Positions 1 through 10,684 are shown, counted from the stretch's first letter. The stretch: 64,000 nt of DNA from Pseudomonas sp. AFG_SD02_1510_Pfu_092 (GCF_003331055.1 NZ_PUQD01000025.1:1-64000); one strand, 5' to 3'. Numbers and translations: made by a program. The notes: a model not told the origin generated them from the sequence alone.

Positions 1-122
<122 letters not shown>

Positions 123-160
123 GCTCCCACAGGGGAAACGGGTTGCCTCTCTATGTCTAT

Positions 161-1288
161 TCAGCGCTGCTCGATTGGCACGAACTGGCGCTGTTCGACG
201 CCGACGTATTCGGCACTCGGGCGGATGATGCGGTTGTTGGCGCGCTGCTCGAAGACGTGCGCCGCCCAGCCGGTCAGGCGCGAGCAGACGAAGATCGGGG
301 TGAACAGCTTGGTCGGGATGCCCATGAAGTGATACGCCGAGGCATGGTAGAAGTCGGCGTTGGGGAACAGGCGCTTCTGCTCCCACATGGTCTTGTCGAT
401 GGCTTCGGAAACCGGGTACAGCACCTTGTCACCCACTTCGTCGGCGAGCTGCTTCGACCAGCCCTTGATCACCTCGTTGCGCGGGTCGGACTCTTTGTAG
501 ATGGCATGGCCGAAGCCCATGATCTTGTCCTTGCGCTCAAGCATGCGCAGCAGCTCGGCGGTGGCTTCCTGTGGGCTCTGGAAGCGTTCGATCAGTTCCA
601 TCGCCGCTTCGTTGGCGCCGCCGTGCAGCGGGCCGCGCAGCGAACCGATGGCGGCGGTGACGCAGGAGTACAGGTCGGACAGGGTCGAGGCGCAGACGCG
701 GGCGGTGAAGGTCGAGGCGTTGAATTCGTGCTCGGCGTAGAGGATCAGCGACACGTTCATGACCTTGACATGCAGCGCGCTGGGCTTCTTGCCGTGCAGC
801 AGGTGCAGGAAGTGGCCGCCGAGGGTGTCTTCGTCACTGGTGCAATCGATGCGCACGCCATGGTGGCTGAAGCGGTACCAGTAGCACATCACCGCCGGGA
901 ACAGCGCCAGCAGGCGGTCGGTCTTGTCGCGCTGCTGGTCGAAGGTCAACTCGGGTTCGAGGGTGCCAAGCACCGAGCAACCGGTGCGCATCACATCCAT
1001 CGGGTGGGCATCGCGCGGGATGCGCTCGAGCACTTCCTTCAGCGCTTGCGGCAGGTCGCGCAGGCCCTTGAGCTTGTGCTTGTAGTCGGCCAGCTCGGCT
1101 TTGCTGGGCAGCTCGCCGTACAGCAGCAGGTAGGCGACTTCTTCGAACTCGGCACCGGCGGCCAGGTCACGCACGTCGTAACCGCGGTAGGTCAGGCCGG
1201 CACCGGCCTGGCCCACGGTCGACAGCGCGGTCTGGCCAGCCACCTGGCCGCGCAGGCCTGCGCCGCTGAGTACTTTTGCTTCGGCCAT
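161..1288 (-). CDS. prpC: 2-methylcitrate synthase PrpC
   Basis: This 375-residue citrate-synthase-family enzyme condenses propionyl-CoA with oxaloacetate to 2-methylcitrate, the first step of the methylcitrate cycle for propionate. The family signature around GPLHGGANE (about residue 221) carries one catalytic histidine, and GFGHAIYKESDPR (about 258-270) carries the second. The length is that of PrpC rather than the longer GltA (about 430). The ATG at 1288 follows AGGAGAAACACC, a strong ribosome binding site. It lies downstream of prpB with about 207 bases between them that hold a REP pair. Co-location with prpB and a GntR regulator supports PrpC over a housekeeping citrate synthase. Confidence 0.95.
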   Translation of the reverse strand: MAEAKVLSGAGLRGQVAGQTALSTVGQAGAGLTYRGYDVRDLAAGAEFEEVAYLLLYGELPSKAELADYKHKLKGLRDLPQALKEVLERIPRDAHPMDVMRTGCSVLGTLEPELTFDQQRDKTDRLLALFPAVMCYWYRFSHHGVRIDCTSDEDTLGGHFLHLLHGKKPSALHVKVMNVSLILYAEHEFNASTFTARVCASTLSDLYSCVTAAIGSLRGPLHGGANEAAMELIERFQSPQEATAELLRMLERKDKIMGFGHAIYKESDPRNEVIKGWSKQLADEVGDKVLYPVSEAIDKTMWEQKRLFPNADFYHASAYHFMGIPTKLFTPIFVCSRLTGWAAHVFEQRANNRIIRPSAEYVGVEQRQFVPIEQR

Positions 1289-1343
1289 GGTGTTTCTCCT
1301 TTCTTGAATTTGTTTATGGAAATCTAGCTGGCTGATCGGGTTT

Positions 1344-1487
1344 GCCTGTGCTGGCCTCTTCGCGGGTAAACCCGCTCCTACAGAGGTAGTGGTGTTTCCA
1401 GTGGCCAGTCATGGCAGGTAATACAAGGCTCCCAGACTGCACTGAACCTGTGGGAGCGGCTTTAGCCGCGAAGAGGCCGGCACAGGC
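1344..1487. repeat. REP element pair between prpB and prpC
   Basis: Two inverted copies of the Pseudomonas REP core face each other: CTTCGCGGGTAAACCCGCTC at about 1359-1378 and GGGAGCGGCTTTAGCCGCG at about 1452-1470. Each is itself an imperfect palindrome. The doublet lies inside the prp transcription unit, where such hairpins can protect or attenuate mRNA. Confidence 0.8.
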
Positions 1488-1495
1488 AACATCAC

Positions 1496-2386
1496 TTACC
1501 CTTTCTTCTGCGCAAACAGCGCATCGAGGCTCTGCTCGAAGGCGTGGTAACCGATGGCATCGTAGAGCTCCATGCGGGTCTGCATGGTGTCGATCACGTT
1601 TTTCTGCGTGCCGTCGCGGCGCAGCGCGGTGTACACGTTCTCGGCTGCCTTGTTCATGGCGCGGAATGCCGACAACGGGTACAGCACCAGCGACACATCG
1701 ACCGAGGCCAGTTCTTCGGTGGTGTACAGCGGCGTGGCGCCAAACTCGGTGATGTTGGCCAGGATCGGCGCCTTCACCCGGTCGGCGAAGGTCTTGTACA
1801 TCTGCAGTTCGGTGATGGCTTCCGGGAAGATCATGTCGGCGCCGGCTTCGACGCAGGCGGCAGCGCGGTCCAGGGCGGCATTCAGGCCCTCGACGGCGAG
1901 CGCGTCGGTACGCGCCATGATCACGAAGCTGTCATCGGTACGGGCATCGACCGCGGCCTTGATGCGGTCGATCATTTCCTGCTGGCTGACGATTTCCTTG
2001 TTCGGGCGGTGGCCGCAGCGCTTGGCGCCAACCTGGTCCTCGATATGGATGGCGGCAGCGCCGAACTTGCTCATCGAGCGCACGGTGCGGGCAACGTTGA
2101 AGGCCGAGGCACCGAAGCCGGTGTCGACATCCACCAGCAGCGGCAGGTCGCACACGTCGGTGATGCGGCGCACGTCGGTGAGGACATCGTCCAGGTTGCT
2201 GATGCCCAGGTCCGGCAGGCCCAGCGAGCCGGCCGCCACGCCGCCACCGGACAGGTAGATCGCCTTGAAGCCGGCGCGCTTGGCCAGCAGGGCATGGTTG
2301 GCGTTGATGGCGCCAACCACCTGCAGCGGATGTTCAGCGGCAACGGCGTCGCGGAAACGCTGACCGGGGGTGCTCTTCACAGTCAT
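1496..2386 (-). CDS. prpB: 2-methylisocitrate lyase PrpB
   Basis: This 296-residue protein of the isocitrate lyase/PEP mutase superfamily cleaves 2-methylisocitrate to pyruvate and succinate. The active-site loop KRCGH (about residue 124) matches the K[KR]CGH signature, and DVDTGFG (about 85-91) is the metal-binding DxD region. Its start ATG overlaps the stop of the upstream GntR gene (ATGA at 2383-2386), so the two are translationally coupled. A GAGGTGAGAA stretch precedes the ATG. With prpC downstream this is the propionate catabolic operon. Confidence 0.95.
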   Translation of the reverse strand: MTVKSTPGQRFRDAVAAEHPLQVVGAINANHALLAKRAGFKAIYLSGGGVAAGSLGLPDLGISNLDDVLTDVRRITDVCDLPLLVDVDTGFGASAFNVARTVRSMSKFGAAAIHIEDQVGAKRCGHRPNKEIVSQQEMIDRIKAAVDARTDDSFVIMARTDALAVEGLNAALDRAAACVEAGADMIFPEAITELQMYKTFADRVKAPILANITEFGATPLYTTEELASVDVSLVLYPLSAFRAMNKAAENVYTALRRDGTQKNVIDTMQTRMELYDAIGYHAFEQSLDALFAQKKG

Positions 2387-3099
2387 TTCTCACCTCGTGG
2401 GCTGTTGTTGTGGGCGTCCAGATAGTGACGCTCGATGTTGCGCTTGGACGCGCCGATGTGGCGGCGCATCAGGAGTTCGGCCAGTTCGCCGTCACGGTCG
2501 GCGATGGCGTCGAGAATGCGGTGGTGCTCGGCAAAGGCCTGGCGCGGCCGGTTCGGCGTAGCGGAGAACTGGATGCGGTACATGCGCACCAGCTGGTACA
2601 GCTCGCCGCAGAGCATCTTGACCAGGGTCTGGTTGCCGCTACCCTGGATGATGCGGTAATGGAAGTCGTAGTCGCCTTCCTGCTGGTAGTAGCCCAGGCC
2701 GGCCTGGAACGCGGCGTCGCGCTCGTGGGTGTCGAGCACCCGGCGCAGTTCGTCGATGTCGGCCTGGCTCATGCGTTCGGCGGCCAGGCGGCAGGCCATG
2801 CCTTCCAGCGATTCGCGAATTTCGTACAGTTCGATCAGTTCGGCATGGTTCAGCGATACCACCCGCGCCCCTACATGCGGCACGCGCACCAGCAGGCGCT
2901 GGCCTTCCAGGCGGTGGATAGCCTCACGCAGCGGCCCGCGGCTGATGCCGTAGGTGCGCGCCAGTTCCGGCTCGGAAATCTTGCTGCCGGGGGCGATGTC
3001 GCCCTTGACGATGGCTGCCTGAATGCGCCGGAAGACGTTTTCTGACAAGGTTTCCGTTTCGTCTGTAAGCACCGGGCTGGGGGTGGAGAGGTCCTGCAT
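2383..3099 (-). CDS. GntR/FadR-family regulator of the prp operon
   Basis: A 238-residue regulator with an N-terminal winged helix (about residues 12-80, with the typical [20 protein letters not shown] recognition region) and a C-terminal all-helical FCD effector domain (about 90-225). I chose the ATG at 3099, which follows CAAGG at a workable distance; an in-frame TTG at 3117 would add six residues. It is first in the operon and overlaps prpB by four bases. A sigma-70-like promoter lies at 3131-3159. Identical 12-mers containing GTCGAC sit on both sides of that promoter, suggesting autorepression. Its likely ligand is a methylcitrate-cycle intermediate; that is inference from context. Confidence 0.9.
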   Translation of the reverse strand: MQDLSTPSPVLTDETETLSENVFRRIQAAIVKGDIAPGSKISEPELARTYGISRGPLREAIHRLEGQRLLVRVPHVGARVVSLNHAELIELYEIRESLEGMACRLAAERMSQADIDELRRVLDTHERDAAFQAGLGYYQQEGDYDFHYRIIQGSGNQTLVKMLCGELYQLVRMYRIQFSATPNRPRQAFAEHHRILDAIADRDGELAELLMRRHIGASKRNIERHYLDAHNNSPRGEK

Positions 3100-3109
3100 A
3101 TTGTCGACA
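3098..3109. promoter_or_regulatory. Candidate GntR operator 2 (at the regulator start codon)
   Basis: The 12-mer ATATTGTCGACA is identical to the one at 3171-3182. Here it overlaps the start codon of the GntR gene. The core GTCGAC is palindromic; the second half is less perfect than in operator 1. Confidence 0.5.
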
Positions 3110-3130
3110 CCTTGCAAATCTCATGGCCAG

Positions 3131-3159
3131 AAATTAGCTAATTCAACCTCAGCAGTCAA
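3131..3159 (-). promoter_or_regulatory. Sigma-70-like promoter of the prp operon
   Basis: On the minus strand, TTGACT (3159-3154) and TAATTT (3136-3131) are separated by 17 bases. Transcription would start near 3124, about 25 bases before the GntR start codon. Confidence 0.6.
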
Positions 3160-3172
3160 AGACAAAATGAAT

Positions 3173-3184
3173 ATTGTCGACAAT
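3173..3184. promoter_or_regulatory. Candidate GntR operator 1
   Basis: ATTGTCGACAAT is a perfect 12-base palindrome just upstream of the -35 element of the prp promoter. Its centre is 73 bases (about seven helical turns) from the centre of the partial copy at the start codon. Confidence 0.6.
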
Positions 3185-3404
3185 CGTCTAAGAACGAACT
3201 AACGCCGGCGCAGCGCTGTCAGATCGCGCACCGCTGGCGTCAATACGTCGGCGTGATAGAATGCCGCGCCTCCGATGGGGTATGGATAGCCTGTCTGTCA
3301 TCCATTCATGCTTGTTGACAGATGAACAAGGAAGCTTGCGCAGTCGTTGCCAGTCGCCTTGCCCTGAACATAGCCCGAACCTTGCACTGCACCGCGCCAG
3401 GAAT

Positions 3405-3941
3405 ATGAGACTTACACCCGCTCTAATGCTGCTCTGCCTCACCCTGCTGCCGGCCCTTGGCCAGGCGGCGGGCAAGACCGTGTACGGTCTCAACGAATAC
3501 GCACGCCTGGGCGACCTGGACCTGGAAGTGGCCGCCAAGCTCGACACCGGGGCCAAGACCGCCTCGCTCAGCGCTCGCGACATCAAGCGTTTCAAGCGCA
3601 ACGGCGAAAGCTGGGTACGCTTCTACCTGGCCATTGATGCCGCCCATTCGCACCCGATCGAACGCCCGCTGGCACGCGTCAGCAAGATCAAGCGCCGCGC
3701 TGGCGACTATGATGCCGAATCGGGCAAGGCCTACACGGCTCGCCCGGTCATCGAACTTGAAATCTGCATGGGCCAGGCCATGCGCACCATCGAAGTCAAC
3801 CTCACCGACCGCAGCGCCTTCCAGTTCCCGCTGCTGATCGGCTCCGAGGCGCTCAAGCACTTCGACGCGCTGGTCGACCCAAGCCTTAAATATGCGGCCG
3901 GCAAACCTGCCTGTGCCACCGACGCTCCCAAAGCAGAGTAA
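3405..3941 (+). CDS. Retropepsin-like aspartic protease, 'ATP-dependent zinc protease' family
   Basis: A 178-residue exported protein. Residues 1-22 form a signal peptide (MRLTPALMLLCLTLLPALGQ then AAG). The mature part is one retropepsin-like domain with the aspartic motif DTGAKTASL at about residues 46-54. A later LIGSEALKHF element matches the second conserved block of the family. The database label 'ATP-dependent zinc protease' is historical: no ATP or zinc site is visible. I chose the ATG at 3405 because it gives a clean signal peptide and follows CAGGAAT. It is five bases upstream of the 7TM gene and begins the three-gene unit. Its substrate cannot be read from the sequence. Confidence 0.85.
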   Translation: MRLTPALMLLCLTLLPALGQAAGKTVYGLNEYARLGDLDLEVAAKLDTGAKTASLSARDIKRFKRNGESWVRFYLAIDAAHSHPIERPLARVSKIKRRAGDYDAESGKAYTARPVIELEICMGQAMRTIEVNLTDRSAFQFPLLIGSEALKHFDALVDPSLKYAAGKPACATDAPKAE

Positions 3942-3946
3942 TCCCG

Positions 3947-5482
3947 ATGCGCTCTCTTACCCTCCATCTGAAAGTCCTGATCACCGTGCTGGTGTTGTTG
4001 GGCGTGGCGGTCACGGCTTATCAGATCTTCGTACTCGGCATCCCGGTAACCGAGGATGAAACCGACGACCTGTGGAACATCGACGCCAAGGTCGAGTTCG
4101 TGGCCAGCACCAAGGACCCGGTCAAGGTGCAGATGTTCGTGCCACCGCTGAACCGCGACTACGTCAGCCTCAACGAGAGCTTCATCTCCAACAACTACGG
4201 GGTGAGCGTCAACCGTGCCGACGGCAACCGCAAGGTCACCTGGTCGGCACGCCGCGCCAGCGGCAACCAGACCCTCTACTACCGCCTGGTGCTGACCAAG
4301 CGCTACAGCAACGAGAAGACCACGGTCAAAGGCCCGACCTTCCGTGACAGCCTGGCAGTCGAAGGCCCCGAGAAGATCGCCGCCGAGGCCCTGATGGCGC
4401 CGATCCGCCAGCACTCGGCCGACGTCGAGACCTTCGTCAGCGAGACCATCAAGCGGGTCAACAACCTCAACGACGACAACGTCAAGCTGCTGCTGGCCGG
4501 CGACACCACGGCCATGAAGAAAGCCCAGGTCATCGACCTGCTGCTGTCGATCGCCCACGTGCCGATGGAGAAGGTGCACACCATCCGCCTGGTGGCCGAC
4601 ACCCCGCAAACCCCGGAACTGTGGCTGCGCAGCTTCAACGGTAGCGACTGGCTGTACTTCAACCCGGACACCGGCGAGCAGGGCCTGCCCAGCGACCGCC
4701 TGCTGTGGTGGACCGGTGACGACAACCTGATTACCGTCGATGGCGGCAAGAAGGCCAACGTCACCTTCAGCATGAACAACAGCGAGATGAACGCCATCCG
4801 CCTGGCCAAGCTGACCGACGAGAATACCGACGCCGACTTCCTCGAATACTCACTGTACGGCCTGCCGCTGCAGACCCAGCAGACCTTCATGATCATGGTG
4901 ATGATCCCGATCGGCGTGCTGGTGATCCTGGTGCTGCGCAACCTGATCGGCCTGCAGACCCTGGGCACCTTCACCCCGGTACTGATCGCCCTGGCCTTCC
5001 GCGAAACCCAGCTGGGCTTCGGCATCGTGCTGTTCACGGTGATTACCGCGCTGGGCCTGTCGCTGCGCTCGTACCTGGAGCACCTGAAACTGCAGATGCT
5101 GCCGCGCCTGTCGGTGGTACTGACCTTCGTCGTGGTGCTGATCGCCGCCATCAGCCTGTTCAGCCACAAGCTGGGCCTGGAGCGCGGGCTGTCGGTCGCG
5201 CTGTTCCCGATGGTGATCCTGACCATGACCATCGAGCGCCTGTCGATCACCTGGGAAGAGCGTGGCGGCGGTCATGCCATGAAGGTCGCCATCGGCACGC
5301 TGTTCGCCGCCTCCCTGGCGCACCTGCTGATGATGGTGCCGGAGCTGGTGTACTTCGTGTTCACCTTCCCGGCCGTGCTGCTGATTCTGGTGGGCTTCAT
5401 GCTGGCGATGGGTCGCTACCGCGGCTACCGCCTGACCGAGCTCGTGCGCTTCAAGGCATTCCTGAAGAAGGCTGACGCCTGA
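3947..5482 (+). CDS. Inactive transglutaminase / seven-TM membrane protein
   Basis: A 511-residue inner-membrane protein. One N-terminal membrane segment (about residues 6-27) is followed by a periplasmic region of nearly 290 residues that contains a transglutaminase-like fold. From about 315 to 495 there is a bundle of hydrophobic segments. The periplasmic domain shows the family pattern (AHVPMEKVHTIRL, LYFNPDTGEQGLP), but I see no clear Cys-His-Asp triad, in line with the family name 'inactive transglutaminase'. Its last base is the first base of the next start codon (TGATG), implying coupling to the ATP-grasp gene. It probably links a periplasmic event to the cytoplasmic ligase; that is inference. 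Confidence 0.85.
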   Translation: MRSLTLHLKVLITVLVLLGVAVTAYQIFVLGIPVTEDETDDLWNIDAKVEFVASTKDPVKVQMFVPPLNRDYVSLNESFISNNYGVSVNRADGNRKVTWSARRASGNQTLYYRLVLTKRYSNEKTTVKGPTFRDSLAVEGPEKIAAEALMAPIRQHSADVETFVSETIKRVNNLNDDNVKLLLAGDTTAMKKAQVIDLLLSIAHVPMEKVHTIRLVADTPQTPELWLRSFNGSDWLYFNPDTGEQGLPSDRLLWWTGDDNLITVDGGKKANVTFSMNNSEMNAIRLAKLTDENTDADFLEYSLYGLPLQTQQTFMIMVMIPIGVLVILVLRNLIGLQTLGTFTPVLIALAFRETQLGFGIVLFTVITALGLSLRSYLEHLKLQMLPRLSVVLTFVVVLIAAISLFSHKLGLERGLSVALFPMVILTMTIERLSITWEERGGGHAMKVAIGTLFAASLAHLLMMVPELVYFVFTFPAVLLILVGFMLAMGRYRGYRLTELVRFKAFLKKADA

Positions 5483-6462
5483 TGTTTGGCCTGATCAAGA
5501 CGTGGAAAGCCCTGGAGGCCCGGGGCATCATGGGTATCAACCGGCGCAACGCGGACTACGTGTTGAAGTACAACAAGCGCCACCTGTACCCGATCGTCGA
5601 CGACAAGATCATCACCAAGGAGCGCGCCCTGGCGGCCGGCATCCATGTGCCGGAAATGTACGGCATCATCGAGACCGAAAAAGAGATCGACAAGCTCGAC
5701 CAGATCATTGGCGGGCGCAGCGATTTCGTCATCAAGCCGGCGCAAGGCGCCGGCGGTGACGGCATCCTGGTGATCGCCGACCGCTTCGAGGACCGCTACC
5801 GCACGGTGTCGGGCAAGATCATCAGCCACGAGGAAATCGAGCACCAGATCTCGAGCATCCTCACCGGCCTGTACTCGCTGGGCGGCCATCGCGACCGCGC
5901 GCTGATCGAGTACCGGGTCACCCCCGACCAGATCTTCAAGAGCATCAGCTACGAAGGCGTCCCGGACATCCGCATCATCGTGCTGATGGGCTACCCGGTG
6001 ATGGCCATGCTGCGCCTGCCGACCCGGCAGTCCGGCGGCAAGGCCAACCTGCACCAGGGCGCCATCGGCGTGGGTGTCGACCTGGCGACCGGCGTCACTC
6101 TGCGCGGTACCTGGCTGAACAACATCATCAGCAAGCACCCGGACACCACCAACGCGGTGGACGGCGTGCAACTGCCGAACTGGGACGGCTTCATGAAGCT
6201 GGCCGCCGGCTGCTACGAGCTGTGCGGCCTGGGCTACATCGGTGTCGACATGGTGCTGGACCAGGACAAGGGGCCGCTGATTCTGGAACTCAACGCCCGT
6301 CCGGGCCTGAACATCCAGATCGCCAACGACTGCGGGCTGACCCAGCGCACCCATGCCATCGAGGCGCACATCGAGGCGCTGGCCAAGGAAGGTGTTACCG
6401 AGGATGCCGAGCAGCGTGTTCGGGTAGCTCAGGGGTTGTTCGGGCACGTGCATCCGGGCTGA
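5482..6462 (+). CDS. RimK-related ATP-grasp ligase (alpha-L-glutamate ligase-like)
   Basis: A 326-residue cytoplasmic ATP-grasp enzyme. The nucleotide-binding lysine lies in DFVIKPAQGAGGDGI (about residues 81-95). The metal-binding acidic/asparagine cluster is LILELNARPGLNIQIA (about 271-286). Homologues resemble RimK, which adds glutamate to proteins or peptides, but the substrate here is unknown. It ends the three-gene unit with overlapping start and stop codons. A REP-type inverted repeat follows immediately. ATP-grasp ligase, membrane transglutaminase-like protein and exported aspartic protease recur together in proteobacteria, so they likely act in one pathway. Confidence 0.88.
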   Translation: MFGLIKTWKALEARGIMGINRRNADYVLKYNKRHLYPIVDDKIITKERALAAGIHVPEMYGIIETEKEIDKLDQIIGGRSDFVIKPAQGAGGDGILVIADRFEDRYRTVSGKIISHEEIEHQISSILTGLYSLGGHRDRALIEYRVTPDQIFKSISYEGVPDIRIIVLMGYPVMAMLRLPTRQSGGKANLHQGAIGVGVDLATGVTLRGTWLNNIISKHPDTTNAVDGVQLPNWDGFMKLAAGCYELCGLGYIGVDMVLDQDKGPLILELNARPGLNIQIANDCGLTQRTHAIEAHIEALAKEGVTEDAEQRVRVAQGLFGHVHPG

Positions 6463-6464
6463 AA

Positions 6465-6580
6465 AAGCCGGGGCCGCTTTGCGGCCCAATCGCGACACGA
6501 GGCCGCTCCCACAGGCGATCGCGCACTGCTGTGGGAGCGGCCTTGTGTCGCGATTGGGCTGCAGAGCAGCCCCATACGCC
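6465..6580. repeat. REP inverted pair downstream of the ATP-grasp gene
   Basis: Two long arms are complementary: GCCCAATCGCGACACGAGG with GCTCCCACAG on the left, and CTGTGGGAGCGGCC with TCGCGATTGGGC on the right. The structure starts three bases after the stop codon and may also end transcription of the trio. Confidence 0.75.
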
Positions 6581-6673
6581 AAACACAATGTTGAATGTCG
6601 CGCCCAGTGCTAGGCGCATTTCCTGCACAGGTCTACAATCGCTCTCCTCGCTTTTACCTCGCCGTCCATACTG

Positions 6674-8017
6674 ATGCCGACCTGTACGCTTCACCCCCTG
6701 CCCTACCAGCCCGACCCTGCCGTGTATTTCGCCCGTCTGCGCCAGGCGCCCGGCGCGATCCTGCTGGACAGCGCCCGCCCCGGCGCCGAACGCGGCCGCT
6801 TCGACCTGCTCAGCGCCTGGCCGCTGCAGCACTTGCAGGCGCAGCCCGACGAACATGGCCGCGCCTTCCTCCAGCGCCTGCGCGCCAGCCTGGCGCAGCT
6901 GGGCCACGCGCAGCTGCCGGCAGGCTGCGAGTTGCCATTCGCTGGCGGCCTGATCGGCTACCTGAGCTACGACTTCGGCCGCCGCCTGGAACAACTGCCC
7001 AGCCTGGCCGTGGACGACCTCGGCCTGCCGGACGCGCAGTTGGGCCTGTACGCCTGGGCTCTGGTCAGCGACCACCAGTGCGCGACCAGCCAGCTGGTGT
7101 TCCACCCGCGCCTGGCGGGCAGCGAGCGCGAACGCCTGATCGCCCTGTTCGAAGGTGTCGACACCACTGAGCGCGGCAACTTCCAGCTGCTCGGCGCGAT
7201 GACCGGCGACCTGCAGCCCGAGCAGTACAAGGCTGCTTTCGACCAGGTGCAGCGGTACATCCAGGCCGGCGATTGCTACCAGATCAACCTGACCCAGCGC
7301 TTCCGCGCGCCCTGCCAGGGCGACCCGTGGCACGCTTACCAGGCCCTGCGCACCGCCTGCCCCACGCCGTTCTCCGGCTACCAGCAACTGGCCGATGGCA
7401 GCGCCTTGCTGAGCTTTTCGCCAGAGCGCTTCATCCGCGTCAGCCAGCGCCAGGTGGAAACCCGGCCGATCAAGGGCACCCGCCCGCGAGCCAGCGACCC
7501 GGCCGAAGACGCGCGCAATGCCGAGCAACTGCTGCACAGCCGCAAGGACCGCTCGGAAAACCTGATGATCGTCGACCTGCTGCGCAACGACCTGGGGCGC
7601 ACCTGCGAGATCGGTTCGGTCAAGGTGCCGGAGCTGTTCAGCCTGGAGAGCTACCCCAACGTGCACCACCTGGTCAGCAGCATCACCGGCCGCCTGGCCG
7701 CCGACAAGGACGCCCTGGACCTGGTCGGTGACAGCTTCCCCGGTGGTTCGATCACCGGCGCGCCGAAGATCCGCGCCATGCAGATCATCGACGAACTGGA
7801 GCCGGCACGCCGGGCGTTGTATTGCGGCTCGCTGCTGTACGTGGACGTTCGCGGCGAGATGGACAGCTCGATTGCCATTCGCAGCCTGCTGGTCAAGGAT
7901 GGGCAGGTCAGCTGCTGGGGCGGTGGCGCGGTGGTGGCCGACTCCGAGTGGCAGGCCGAGTATGAAGAGTCGATCGCCAAGGTGCGGGTGTTGATGCAGA
8001 CCTTGCAAGGCTTGTAG
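6674..8017 (+). CDS. pabB: Aminodeoxychorismate synthase component I PabB
   Basis: A 447-residue chorismate-binding enzyme that, with the PabA glutaminase, turns chorismate into 4-amino-4-deoxychorismate for folate synthesis. The chorismate-binding half shows the family blocks [16 protein letters not shown] (about residue 194), RPIKGTRPR (about 268), DLLRNDLGR (about 300) and [20 protein letters not shown] (about 357). The lysine in PIKGTRPR is typical of PabB, whereas anthranilate synthase has alanine there. The length fits PabB and is shorter than TrpE. The ribosome binding site before the ATG is weak. A T-run follows the stop at about 8032. Confidence 0.93.
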   Translation: MPTCTLHPLPYQPDPAVYFARLRQAPGAILLDSARPGAERGRFDLLSAWPLQHLQAQPDEHGRAFLQRLRASLAQLGHAQLPAGCELPFAGGLIGYLSYDFGRRLEQLPSLAVDDLGLPDAQLGLYAWALVSDHQCATSQLVFHPRLAGSERERLIALFEGVDTTERGNFQLLGAMTGDLQPEQYKAAFDQVQRYIQAGDCYQINLTQRFRAPCQGDPWHAYQALRTACPTPFSGYQQLADGSALLSFSPERFIRVSQRQVETRPIKGTRPRASDPAEDARNAEQLLHSRKDRSENLMIVDLLRNDLGRTCEIGSVKVPELFSLESYPNVHHLVSSITGRLAADKDALDLVGDSFPGGSITGAPKIRAMQIIDELEPARRALYCGSLLYVDVRGEMDSSIAIRSLLVKDGQVSCWGGGAVVADSEWQAEYEESIAKVRVLMQTLQGL

Positions 8018-8096
8018 CAGGCGCCGCCGAACGTTTTTTTGTTACCATCACCTCACTACGAGCGCACAGCGCCACAGCCAAGATGGAAACCGCCTG

Positions 8097-8831
8097 ATGA
8101 GCCAACCCTTCGACGTCGCCGCCCTGGCCGCGACCTACGCCAACAAGTCCCCGCAGGACATCCTCAAACTTGCCTTCGAGCACTTCGGTGATGACCTGTG
8201 GATCTCCTTCAGCGGCGCCGAGGACGTGGTGCTGGTCGACATGGCCTGGAAGCTGAACAAGCAGGTCAAGGTCTTCAGCCTCGACACCGGCCGCCTGCAC
8301 CCGGAGACCTACCGGTTCATCGACCAGGTGCGCGAGCAGTACAACCTGCCGATTGAAATCCTCAGCCCCGACCGCGCCAGACTGGACCCGTTCGTCAAGG
8401 AAAAGGGCCTGTTCAGCTTCTACAAGGACGGCCACGGCGAATGCTGCGGTATTCGCAAGATCGAGCCGCTGCGTCGCAAGCTGGCTACGGTGACGGCCTG
8501 GGCCACTGGCCAGCGCCGCGACCAGAGCCCGGGCACGCGCAGCCAGGTGGCGGCACTGGAAATTGACAGCGCCTTCTCCACCGCCGAGCGCACCCTGTAC
8601 AAGTTCAACCCGCTGGCACAGATGACCAGCGCGGAAGTGTGGGGTTACATCCGCATGCTGGAGCTGCCCTACAACAGCTTGCACGAGCGTGGCTTCATCA
8701 GCATTGGCTGCGAGCCGTGCACCCGCCCGGTGCTGCCGAACCAGCATGAGCGTGAAGGGCGTTGGTGGTGGGAAGAATCGACGCAGAAGGAATGTGGGTT
8801 GCACGCGGGCAACCTGATTACCAAGGCATAA
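8097..8831 (+). CDS. cysH: Assimilatory adenylylsulfate (APS) reductase CysH
   Basis: A 244-residue thioredoxin-dependent reductase giving sulfite from activated sulfate. An N-terminal PP-loop-like fold ([15 protein letters not shown], about residues 37-52) is followed by ECCGIRK (about 117) and GCEPCTRPV (about 205). These CC and CxxC pairs bind a [4Fe-4S] cluster, which marks the APS-using type rather than the cluster-free PAPS reductase of enterobacteria. The C-terminal KECGLH holds the catalytic cysteine. The gene sits near the regulator cysB, which faces it from the other strand across a REP pair. Confidence 0.94.
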   Translation: MSQPFDVAALAATYANKSPQDILKLAFEHFGDDLWISFSGAEDVVLVDMAWKLNKQVKVFSLDTGRLHPETYRFIDQVREQYNLPIEILSPDRARLDPFVKEKGLFSFYKDGHGECCGIRKIEPLRRKLATVTAWATGQRRDQSPGTRSQVAALEIDSAFSTAERTLYKFNPLAQMTSAEVWGYIRMLELPYNSLHERGFISIGCEPCTRPVLPNQHEREGRWWWEESTQKECGLHAGNLITKA

Positions 8832-8835
8832 GACT

Positions 8836-8935
8836 GGGGCCGTTGTGGGAGCGGGTTCACCCGCGAACACCGGCGAAGCCGGTGCCATACACCGCATCGC
8901 CTTCTTCGCGGGTAAACCCGCTCCCACAGGGGCTG
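8836..8935. repeat. REP pair between convergent cysH and cysB
   Basis: A REP core GTGGGAGCGGGTTCACCCGCG at the left end (about 8844) is matched by CGCGGGTAAACCCGCTCCCAC on the right (about 8908). A short GC hairpin (CACCGGCGAAGCCGGTG) lies just after the left core. It fills the space between two convergent genes and probably serves as a shared 3' end. Confidence 0.8.
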
Positions 8936-8957
8936 TGAGGCCCCCTATACTTCTGGA

Positions 8958-9992
<1,035 letters not shown>

Positions 9993-10060
9993 TTAGTGGT
10001 TCTGGAAATAAATCTAGAACTATTTTGTTACACGCCCCCGGAAATGGCCTACGGCCATCT

Positions 10061-10558
10061 TCATGCTTTCCTACGCCCCAAATGCTGCGCCAGCGGCACC
10101 ATGTACACCGGCACCGGCGACAGTTGCAGCAAGCGCACCGCCGTGCGCCCCAGTGGCACATCCACCCCGGCGCCAGCACTGTGGCTACCGAAGATCAGCA
10201 GGTCGACGCTCAGCCGCTGCGCCTGTTCGAGAATCACCTGCGCCGGGTCGCCCTGGCGCACCCGCACCGCCTTGATCACCGCCAGGTCAGCCTCCTCGCC
10301 AAGCTCGTCGCGAAAGCTTTCCAGCACTCGCTGCTCGATGTTCGCCATCACCGTGTTCACCCCCTGGCTGTGCAGCTGGTCGAGGGTCTGTTCATCAAGG
10401 TAGCTTTGCAGCAGAGATTCAGCGAACTGGCCCATCGGCTCCACCGCGTGGATCACATACAACTCGGCGCCGAATGTGCGCGCCAGCGCCAGCGCGTGCT
10501 GCATGACAAAAGGGGCGTAGACACCGAGGTCGGTGGCGTACAGCATGGAGTGGATCAT
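10061..10558 (-). CDS. Universal stress protein (UspA family)
   Basis: A 165-residue single-domain Usp protein. It begins MIHSMLYATDLGVYAPFV, the usual first beta-strand with the nucleotide-contacting aspartate, and ends with a degenerate Gly-rich ATP loop (FGSHSAGAGVDVPLGRTA, about 127-144). I chose the ATG at 10558 because AAGGAGGTCGA sits right before it; an upstream in-frame start would add 11 unconserved residues. Usp proteins help survival under starvation and low oxygen. It is downstream of the panE-like gene on the same strand with a 126-base gap. No Anr box was seen in front of it. Confidence 0.85.
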   Translation of the reverse strand: MIHSMLYATDLGVYAPFVMQHALALARTFGAELYVIHAVEPMGQFAESLLQSYLDEQTLDQLHSQGVNTVMANIEQRVLESFRDELGEEADLAVIKAVRVRQGDPAQVILEQAQRLSVDLLIFGSHSAGAGVDVPLGRTAVRLLQLSPVPVYMVPLAQHLGRRKA

Positions 10559-10684
10559 TCGACCTCCTTGACTGCCGCTGCGGCAGAGCAAGCTTCAGCT
10601 TAGCAGCGCGCCAGACCGCTGCTTTGCCGTCCGGCGCAGGTGGGCCGCCGCCCTCCCCGCACCAGGCCGCAGGCGTGCTCGGCG

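Noticed and set aside
6395..8008. 537-codon minus-strand frame opposite pabB
   Set aside because: Crosses a REP element and has no family features; a shadow of pabB.
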